Below, in pieces: positions 46,749 through 52,611 of a DNA stretch of 52,611 nt. The position numbers were made by a program, and so were the translations under genes. The stretch comes from an uncultured Eubacteriales bacterium (GTDB lineage: Bacteria; Bacillota; Clostridia; Christensenellales; Borkfalkiaceae). The stretch covers positions 1 to 52,611 of the forward strand of contig URHP01000003.1 in the NCBI GenBank assembly GCA_900547645.1. Direction: 5' to 3'. Under the pieces are notes generated by a model, which did no database searches, was not told the DNA's origin, and was given only the letters and a program-made list of their open reading frames with translations. The first letter of the stretch is position 1; each line of letters opens with the position of its first letter.

Positions 46749-47992
46749 AGAGAGTACTTGCGTTCATTTTCGCGCTCCTCCTTGCGGGGAGCGCTTTGTG
46801 TTTGGGCGGCTGGGGTTCCAAAGTGAAAAAGGGCGTCGTCGTGGACGGCGTTGCGGTGGGCGGCATGACGTTCGAGGAGGCGGAGTCGAGCGTGCGCCGC
46901 GGGCTTTCGCGCATTCCCTTTACGCTGCGCACGCCGGCGGGTGATCTCACGCCGCCCATCGTATATACGGACGACCTTTCCGCGCTCCTGCGGCAGGCGA
47001 AGCGCGGGGAGGCGTACGCGGTGACGGTGCGGCGGGAATTTCCCGATGCGGAGCGGTATTTCGCAGACGTATGCGCGGAAAACGTGCGCGCCCCCCGCGA
47101 CGCTTCGCTCTCCTTTTCGCGCAGAGGATTTGTCTATACCGCGGAAAAAGCGGGCGTGTACTGCGACTATGCGGCGTCGCTTTCCGCCGCGCTTGCGGCG
47201 CTGAAGGAGGGGAAGACGCATGCGGAGCTCGTCACCTGCGCGTGGCTGCCCGCCGTCACCGAACGGATGCTCCGGGAGCGCACGCAGAAACTTGCCTCCT
47301 TTTCGACGAAGTTTGACGGCGCAAAGACGGCGCGCGTACACAATATTTCGCTCGCGTGCGAGCGCATTGCGGGAACGCAGCTGTTGCCGGGCGAAAGTTT
47401 TTCCTTCAACGAGACGGTGGGGAAGCGCACGCGGGAAAACGGATTTCTGGACGCGCCCGTCATTGTGGCGGGCGAATTTGTCGAAGGGACGGGCGGCGGC
47501 GTCTGTCAGGCGTCCACCACCCTGATGGGCGCGGCGCTGCGCGCGGGACTGCGGATCACGGAGAGCCGTCCTCATTCCCTTTCGGTGGGCTACGTTCCGC
47601 CTTCGCAGGACGCTATGGTCTCCCGTTACAGCGATCTGAAATTCGCCAATCCCTACGATTTTCCCGTCTATCTTCTGGGAAGCACGGGGGAGGGGTACGT
47701 CCGCTTCGAGGTGTACGGCATGCCGGACGGCAGGCGGTACGAACCGGAGAGCCGCGTACTGGAGCGCATCGCGCCGCCGCCCGCGGAGATCGTCGAAGGG
47801 GACGAGGACCGGACGCTGCGCGCCGAAAAGGCGGGGCTGCGCAGCGAATGCTATCTGCTCGTCTACGCTGCGGACGGGACGCTCCTCTCCCGCCGGCTTC
47901 TGCGCCGCGACAGCTACGCCTGCGTACAGGGCAGGATCCAGAAAAAGCGCGCGGAAGAGGAGACGGAGCCCAGGCAGCAGCCGGAGCCGTGA
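46745..47992 (+). CDS. VanW family protein, membrane-anchored
   Basis: 415 residues. An N-terminal signal or anchor (VLAFIFALLLAGSALCLGGW) precedes a YoaR-like region (about 25-200; KKGVVVDGVAVGGMTFEEAE) and the VanW domain (about 205-320; LLPGESFSFNETVGKRTREN, then GTGGGVCQASTTLMGAALRA and RYSDLKFANPYDFPVYL). VanW is associated with cell-wall or vancomycin-resistance clusters, without a proven reaction. No van genes are nearby. The Arg/Glu/Gln-rich tail is disordered. It overlaps the PHP gene by four bases. Confidence 0.88.
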   Translation: MKRVLAFIFALLLAGSALCLGGWGSKVKKGVVVDGVAVGGMTFEEAESSVRRGLSRIPFTLRTPAGDLTPPIVYTDDLSALLRQAKRGEAYAVTVRREFPDAERYFADVCAENVRAPRDASLSFSRRGFVYTAEKAGVYCDYAASLSAALAALKEGKTHAELVTCAWLPAVTERMLRERTQKLASFSTKFDGAKTARVHNISLACERIAGTQLLPGESFSFNETVGKRTRENGFLDAPVIVAGEFVEGTGGGVCQASTTLMGAALRAGLRITESRPHSLSVGYVPPSQDAMVSRYSDLKFANPYDFPVYLLGSTGEGYVRFEVYGMPDGRRYEPESRVLERIAPPPAEIVEGDEDRTLRAEKAGLRSECYLLVYAADGTLLSRRLLRRDSYACVQGRIQKKRAEEETEPRQQPEP

Positions 47993-48022
47993 AATTTTTT
48001 TCTCCCGGACGGTGAAAATGAG

Positions 48023-48051
48023 TTGATTTTTTTTGTTGCTTCCGCTATAAT
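48023..48051 (+). promoter_or_regulatory. Sigma-A promoter of rplS
   Basis: -35 TTGATT (48023-48028), 17-nt spacer, -10 TATAAT (48046-48051), leaving a leader of about 65 nt with AGGAGGTAAG near its end. Confidence 0.8.
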
Positions 48052-48124
48052 GGGCAAGTGACTTCGGGCGTTCCTCTGCCGCATGCGGGAATGAACGTCG
48101 CGTAATACAGGAGGTAAGTCGAAC

Positions 48125-48466
48125 ATGGGACTCATCGAGCAGATCGAAGCCGAGAACATGAAGGAGAGCGTCCCCGCATTCAACGTGGGCGACACCGTCA
48201 AGGTCGGCTATCGCATCATCGAGGGCGGCAAAGAGCGTATCCAGAACTTCGAAGGCGTCGTCATCGCCAAGAAGAACGGCGGGATCCGCGAGACGTTTAC
48301 GGTGCGCCGCCTTTCCTTCGGCGTGGGCGTGGAGCGCTGCTTCCCCCTGCATTCCCCCAAGGTCGCGTACGTCAACGTCGTGCGCGCCGGGAAAGTCCGC
48401 CGCGCGAAGCTCTACTATCTGCGCGGGCTTACGGGAAAAGCCGCCAAGATCAAGGAAAAGAAGTAA
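48125..48466 (+). CDS. rplS: 50S ribosomal protein L19
   Basis: 113 residues. [40 protein letters not shown] and [18 protein letters not shown] are the family signatures. It sits at the subunit interface. It has its own promoter and terminator here; rpsP, rimM and trmD, which commonly precede it, are absent. Confidence 0.97.
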   Translation: MGLIEQIEAENMKESVPAFNVGDTVKVGYRIIEGGKERIQNFEGVVIAKKNGGIRETFTVRRLSFGVGVERCFPLHSPKVAYVNVVRAGKVRRAKLYYLRGLTGKAAKIKEKK

Positions 48467-48480
48467 TTTTCCGCAAAACG

Positions 48481-48526
48481 AAAAAAAGTCCGATCCGCTT
48501 AAAGTCAGAAGCGAATCGGCTTTTTT
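48481..48526 (+). terminator. Rho-independent terminator of rplS
   Basis: CCGATCCGCTT (48490-48500) pairs with 48509-48519 with one mismatch; six T follow and A runs precede. Confidence 0.85.
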
Positions 48527-48601
48527 GTTTGCGCGCCCGTGCGCCGCAGGGGCTGTCGGCAAAAAATTTGCTTTTTTTCCGAAAAATTGCGCTGAAAACC
48601 G

Positions 48602-48630
48602 TTTACAATCGGCGCGTTATCGGTTAAAAT
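48602..48630 (+). promoter_or_regulatory. Sigma-A promoter of the GT39-like membrane protein
   Basis: -35 TTTACA (48602-48607), 17-nt spacer, -10 TAAAAT (48625-48630). A second TATAAT at 48642-48647 lies just before the ribosome-binding site. Confidence 0.55.
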
Positions 48631-48661
48631 AGAATTTACAATATAATAGGGAAAGGTTACT

Positions 48662-50767
48662 ATGGCAAACACGAACAATCGGAAAAAGCGTCCCCTTGCG
48701 CTGCGGCTCATTTATGTCGTCGCGCTCGCCTTTCTGTGCGTGGGACTGTGCGTGCTCGGCTCCTTCTACGGCGCGGGCGATTCCTACGAACTCAAGGCGC
48801 AGGGTACGGGCGACGCGGAGACGCCTTCCGTCGTCTTCGAGCTTACGCGCTCGGTCACCGAGACCAACGAGGACGGCGAAGAGGAGTCCGTCTATCTGCG
48901 TCTGAAGCACGTCTACGTCAACGTGGGCGCGGCATATACCGACGCGGGCGAGGCAGTCACGCTGCGTGCAGAGGTGCTTTCAAGCCCCAGCAATACGGCA
49001 AGCTCCACTTCGGGACGCCGTCTCGAGCTGGAGTTCTCCAATTTTGCGCCTGCTGCGGAAGACGGGCAGGAGGCGGCATCGCTCCCGGACGACGTCTTTT
49101 ACCGCTGGGCGGAACTGACGCCCACGACGGCGGGAAGCTCTTCTTCCAACGGCTGGAACGTGTCGTCCTACCGCTATGTGCGCCTGACGTCGCGCACCTG
49201 CAACGTGCTTGTGAACGAGGTCGTGTTCGTGGGGGAGAAGCTGGAATCCAGCTCCTCGTCCGCCGAGGGAACGGGGGAATACGTCGTCATTCCCGCGTCC
49301 GTCTATTCCGCGACGCCCCTTGCGGACGAACAGGCTTCCGACGCGGCGGCGCGCGCGCAGGCGCTCGTTGACAGCCAGACCATGCCGTCCACCGCGCCCG
49401 GGCGGTTCTTCCGCCTGACGGAAGGGGAGACGGTCTCCATGATGACGATCGCCGAAATGTATGCGGGCAACACCTATGGCAGCGGAAACGTCTACCACGG
49501 CGAGCGCGTGTACGGCGCGTTCGGTGAAGACCTGCTCGCGTTCGGGACGCTGATCTTCGGCATGAGCCCCTTCGGGCTGCGCTTCTTCCCCATGCTCGCT
49601 GCGGCGGGCGCGCTGCTGTTCGGCGCGCTGTTCGTGCGGCGGCTTCTGAAGAGCGACGCGGCAGGACTCGTCTTTGCGGTGCTGTTCGCCCTTGCAAGCG
49701 CCACGCTTGCGCTCGGCGGGCTGGGTACGCCCCTCATGATCGGCGTGTTCTTCTTCCTGCTCTCGCTCGATATGTGTCACCGGTTCTATGCGAACGGCAT
49801 GAAGAAGGCGGACTTCGCTTCCGCCGTCCCGCTGCTGATTTCCGGGCTTGCGGGCGCGTTTGCCATTCTCATTCACGGCGCGTTCATCGTGCCCGTCGCG
49901 GGCGTCGCGCTGCTGTTCGGCGCGGGCATCGTGCGCCAGCTGCGCGCAAGGCGCTATCATCTCGACCTTGCCATCGCGGAGGCGGAAGCGGAGGAAACGG
50001 CAAATCCCGCGCCCGCCGCGCCTGCTGCGGAAGGGGAAGCCGTTCCGCTCTCCCCCGCCAAGCAGAAGGTCGCGCAGGTCGTGCAGGAGTATCGCAACAA
50101 GACGGCGATCGCGTCCGTCGTATTCGGCTGTGCGCTCGTGCTGGGGGCGATCGTGTTCTCCCTGATCTTTGCGCTGCCGCTCTACTATCCCTACATCAAG
50201 ATGTACTCCGATCCCGCCGCGCCGTCCGTCAACATGTTCGGGCTTGCATGGCGTTCGTTTGCGGGCGGATTTGCAGGCGTCAACGCCGTATCCGCAGACG
50301 CAAATCCCTGGAATATCTTCTATCTCCTGTCCCGTACGGACGGCGAAGCGTTCTCGGGCGTGTACGGCGCGTTCATGAACCCCGTCGCCATCCTTGCGGC
50401 GCTTGCCGGGCTTGCCTATGCCGTGTATAACGCGGTGCGCCTGATCAGAGCGAAGGAATGGGGCAAGGACGAGCGCAGCCTTCTGCGCAGGACGGTGATG
50501 CCGCTTGCCGGGCTCGTCCTCTCGCTTGTCACGGCAGTCTTTGCAAAGGATGCCGTCGGGTTCGTGCTGCTCGGCTGGATCTTCCTGTTCATGCTTGCGG
50601 CGTATGCCGTCGGCGATTTCACGGCGCGCGAAGGGCGGACGGGCAAAGTTTCCCGCGTGCTTTCGTGGGTGGGCTTCGGGCTTCTTGCCGCGATGTTCGT
50701 GCTGTATTTCGTGTTTGCGGCGGGGATCCCCGTCGGCACGGGCGTGATCACGGCGATCTTCGGCTGA
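48662..50767 (+). CDS. Large membrane protein, GT39/GT-C-like glycosyltransferase candidate
   Basis: 701 residues. One N-terminal span (about 11-32) precedes an external domain (about 40-230) with repeated serine stretches that resembles a galactose-binding (discoidin-like) fold. From about residue 275 there are at least eight to ten spans; the phrase GERVYGAFGEDLLAFGTLIF, MSPFGLRFFPMLAAAGALLF and the following DAAGLVFAVLFALAS resemble dolichyl-phosphate-mannose mannosyltransferases (GT39, GT-C fold). No Asp-Glu catalytic pair was confidently located in the first loop. An Ala/Glu/Pro-rich cytoplasmic loop lies at about 440-465. It could glycosylate exported proteins or wall polymers. AAAGG precedes the ATG. 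Confidence 0.5.
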   Translation: MANTNNRKKRPLALRLIYVVALAFLCVGLCVLGSFYGAGDSYELKAQGTGDAETPSVVFELTRSVTETNEDGEEESVYLRLKHVYVNVGAAYTDAGEAVTLRAEVLSSPSNTASSTSGRRLELEFSNFAPAAEDGQEAASLPDDVFYRWAELTPTTAGSSSSNGWNVSSYRYVRLTSRTCNVLVNEVVFVGEKLESSSSSAEGTGEYVVIPASVYSATPLADEQASDAAARAQALVDSQTMPSTAPGRFFRLTEGETVSMMTIAEMYAGNTYGSGNVYHGERVYGAFGEDLLAFGTLIFGMSPFGLRFFPMLAAAGALLFGALFVRRLLKSDAAGLVFAVLFALASATLALGGLGTPLMIGVFFFLLSLDMCHRFYANGMKKADFASAVPLLISGLAGAFAILIHGAFIVPVAGVALLFGAGIVRQLRARRYHLDLAIAEAEAEETANPAPAAPAAEGEAVPLSPAKQKVAQVVQEYRNKTAIASVVFGCALVLGAIVFSLIFALPLYYPYIKMYSDPAAPSVNMFGLAWRSFAGGFAGVNAVSADANPWNIFYLLSRTDGEAFSGVYGAFMNPVAILAALAGLAYAVYNAVRLIRAKEWGKDERSLLRRTVMPLAGLVLSLVTAVFAKDAVGFVLLGWIFLFMLAAYAVGDFTAREGRTGKVSRVLSWVGFGLLAAMFVLYFVFAAGIPVGTGVITAIFG

Positions 50768-50809
50768 GTTCGCGGCGCTCTGTGCGCCGAAGGGCAATAA
50801 GGGGAGAAT

Positions 50810-52333
50810 ATGATCGCAAAAATCATCTGTTACGCCCTGCAGGGATTGGAGGGCGTGCCCGTCGAAGTGGAGACGGACGTCTCCAAGGGCATTCCCGCCT
50901 ATGAGATGGTGGGGCTGCCCGACGCGGCGGTCAAAGAATCCAAGGAGCGCGTCCGTTCGGCGATCAGGAACAGCGGGCTGCTCTTTCCGATGGGCAAGAT
51001 CACCGTCAATTTTGCGCCTGCCGACATCCGCAAAGAGGGCGCGGCGTTCGATCTGGCCGTCGCCGTCAGCCTGCTGAAGGCGAGCGAACAGCTCGTCGGG
51101 GCGGATACGGACGGGACCGTCTTTCTCGGCGAACTTGCGCTTGACGGCGCGGTGCGTCCCATTGCGGGACTGCTGCCCATCCTCATTTCGGCAAAAGCGC
51201 ACGGATATACGCGCTTCGTCGTCCCCGCGGGGAACGCAAAGGAAGCGGCATATCTGAGCGGCGCGCAGATATATCCCGTGCATACGCTTGCGGAGGCGGT
51301 CCGCTTTCTGTCGGGCGGCGCGCAGATCCTGCCCGTCGCGCCCGAAAAATTTGTGCCGCACGCACACGCGCGGCAGACCGCCGACCTGCAGTTCGTCAAA
51401 GGACAGCCCGTCGCGCGGCGCGCGCTGGAGATCGCAGTCGCAGGCGGGCACAATCTGCTGCTTGTGGGACCGCCCGGAACGGGCAAGACCATGCTCGCGC
51501 GCTGTCTTCCCACCGTCATGCCCGACCTGACGTTTGACGAGGCGCTCGAGATCACCAAGATCCACTCCGTCGCGGGGACGCTGGGGGAGGAGGGCATCGT
51601 GTCCGAACGTCCCTTCCGCACGCCCCACCATACGGCGACCACCGTCGCCATGTGCGGCGGCGGAAACCGCGCCGTGCGCCCCGGGGAGATCTCCCTTGCG
51701 CACGGCGGCGTGCTCTTTCTGGACGAGCTGCCCGAATATAAGCGCTCCACGCTGGAGGCGCTCCGCCAGCCGCTCGAGGACGGAAAGATCACCGTCTCCC
51801 GCGTAGGCGGAACGGTTACCTTCCCTGCAAGGTTTATGCTCTGTGCAAGCATGAATCCCTGTCCGTGCGGCAATTACGGTTCTGCGGACAAGGTCTGCAC
51901 CTGCTCGCCCGCCGAGATCCGCCGCTACCGCAGGAAGATCTCGGGGCCGCTTCTCGACCGCATCGACCTGCAGGTGGAAGTGGACAGCGTGCCCTACGAA
52001 GCGCTCGCTTCCGGCGAACGGCAGGAAAGTTCCGCCGCCGTCAGGGAACGCGTGAACGTGGCGCGCGCCATTCAGAACGTCCGCTTCGAGGACTGCGGCA
52101 TCCGCACCAATGCGGAGATGGGCGAACGCGAGCTGCGCGCGCACTGCCGCCTGAGCGCGGAGGGGGAAGACATCCTGCGCGCGGCGTTTGAGCGCATGAA
52201 GCTCTCCGCCCGCGCCCGTTCGCGCATCCTGAAGGTCGCGCGCACCATTGCCGACCTTTCCGCGAGCGAGGAGATCCTGCCCGCGCACGTGTTCGAGGCG
52301 GTATCCTATCGGCTCGGAGACAGTCTGGAATGA
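50810..52333 (+). CDS. comM: YifB/ComM family Mg-chelatase-like AAA+ ATPase
   Basis: 507 residues. An N-terminal Lon-protease-like fold domain (1-170; VEVETDVSKGIPAYEMVGLP) precedes the Mg-chelatase AAA+ domain (Walker A GPPGTGKT at 220-227; Walker B LFLDELPEY) and a C-terminal domain beginning SASEEIL-like with RILKVARTIADL. ComM in naturally transformable bacteria is a helicase that promotes branch migration of incoming DNA. dprA follows with a four-base overlap, the usual order, supporting a DNA-uptake or recombination role. Confidence 0.92.
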   Translation: MIAKIICYALQGLEGVPVEVETDVSKGIPAYEMVGLPDAAVKESKERVRSAIRNSGLLFPMGKITVNFAPADIRKEGAAFDLAVAVSLLKASEQLVGADTDGTVFLGELALDGAVRPIAGLLPILISAKAHGYTRFVVPAGNAKEAAYLSGAQIYPVHTLAEAVRFLSGGAQILPVAPEKFVPHAHARQTADLQFVKGQPVARRALEIAVAGGHNLLLVGPPGTGKTMLARCLPTVMPDLTFDEALEITKIHSVAGTLGEEGIVSERPFRTPHHTATTVAMCGGGNRAVRPGEISLAHGGVLFLDELPEYKRSTLEALRQPLEDGKITVSRVGGTVTFPARFMLCASMNPCPCGNYGSADKVCTCSPAEIRRYRRKISGPLLDRIDLQVEVDSVPYEALASGERQESSAAVRERVNVARAIQNVRFEDCGIRTNAEMGERELRAHCRLSAEGEDILRAAFERMKLSARARSRILKVARTIADLSASEEILPAHVFEAVSYRLGDSLE

Positions 52334-52611
52334 GCGGCTACACCAAGGAAGACCGCGCGCTCGTCTGGCTTGCCGCCTGTTCGGAGGCGGACGAACGCTC
52401 CCGTGCCCGCATCGCGCGGCTGTGCGCGCACGGGCTTCCGCAAAAAGAGCTTGAAAAAATTTGCGCCGCGGTGATACAAACGGGCGCAAACCGTGTATAT
52501 AAAGATGACCGCGCGGCAATCGAGGGGGAGGCGGACGCCTGTCTTTCCCGCCTTGCGCAACGGGGCGGCTTTGCCGTCACGCTTGCCGACGCGGACTATC
52601 CCGAATCGCTG
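52330..52611 (+). CDS. dprA: DNA processing protein DprA, N-terminal part (partial)
   Basis: The first 94 residues are in the window, frame open to the end. MSGYTKEDRALVWLAACSEA is followed by a helical SAM-like region, then GFAVTLADADYPESL, the conserved entry to the DprA Rossmann domain. DprA loads RecA on incoming single-stranded DNA. The ATG overlaps the stop of comM. The nucleotide-binding core and C-terminal winged helix lie beyond the window. Confidence 0.85.
   Translation, partial: MSGYTKEDRALVWLAACSEADERSRARIARLCAHGLPQKELEKICAAVIQTGANRVYKDDRAAIEGEADACLSRLAQRGGFAVTLADADYPESL

Noticed and set aside
48980..52519. Open frame of about 1,180 codons on the minus strand
   Set aside because: It lies opposite three well-supported plus-strand genes (GT39-like, comM, dprA). 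Its composition (Arg/Gly/His-rich, no domain) is that of an antisense frame in high-GC DNA.
1..52611. CRISPR arrays, prophage, transposases, tRNA and rRNA genes
   Set aside because: No regular spacer-repeat array, no integrase or transposase motifs, and no recognisable tRNA or rRNA sequence were seen on reading both strands; a tRNAscan or Infernal run would be decisive.

Overview
The window is high-GC, gene-dense DNA with mostly short intergenic gaps, from what looks like a spore-forming member of the class Clostridia. Supporting evidence: a CotF-type spore-coat pair, a partner-switching sigma-factor operon, mcsA-mcsB-clpC, a reverse rubrerythrin, cofactor-independent phosphoglycerate mutase, and clean sigma-A promoters (most with a 17-nt spacer). 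No rRNA, tRNA, CRISPR array, prophage or insertion sequence was recognised. Both edges cut a gene: hisC on the left, dprA on the right. The organism assignment is inference from gene content; there is no marker RNA here.

Layout. 0-4 kb: end of hisC, a degenerate glycerol-1-phosphate-dehydrogenase-like protein with a HAD-IIA phosphatase, then an operon of STAS protein, degenerate GHKL protein, SigB-type sigma factor and GHKL protein. 4-6.4 kb (minus): a class-M-like sirtuin, and an Rrf2 regulator with a YwnB-like oxidoreductase sharing palindromic operators. 6.5-19.6 kb: a multi-spanning membrane protein, PucR regulator, S41 protease, cysteine desulfurase, DUF3343 protein, endonuclease III, spore-coat pair, small proteins, YchF, ArgS, a phosphoglycolate-phosphatase-like HAD and reverse rubrerythrin. 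19.6-24.8 kb: a large lipoprotein with two SGNH esterase domains, divergent from a GH42 beta-galactosidase. 24.9-26.4 kb: two XRE regulators around a gene remnant and an independent, highly structured minus-strand RNA gene with its own promoter and terminator. 26.4-31.8 kb: a membrane protein, DUF1653, McsA, McsB and ClpC (no CtsR). 31.9-36 kb (minus): an unknown conserved protein, then mtnN, luxS, ung and apgM. 36-40.8 kb: a ferritin-like protein, a secreted unknown and a BspA-type LRR lipoprotein. 40.9-52.6 kb: mnmG and dnaA (minus), a 440-bp structured spacer, then recF, PHP phosphoesterase, VanW protein, rplS, a GT39-like membrane protein, comM/yifB and dprA, all on the plus strand.

How they work together. 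McsA/McsB/ClpC is the arginine-phosphorylation protein quality-control branch. MtnN and LuxS recycle S-adenosylhomocysteine and make AI-2. The Rrf2 protein very probably represses itself and the oxidoreductase through the three operator copies described here. The STAS/GHKL/sigma genes form a partner switch that may be autoregulated. dnaA and recF are neighbours but divergent, and dnaN is not between them.

The strongest candidates for something undescribed are the minus-strand RNA at about 25,425-25,602 and the two perfect 40-nt hairpin repeats in the dnaA-recF spacer.
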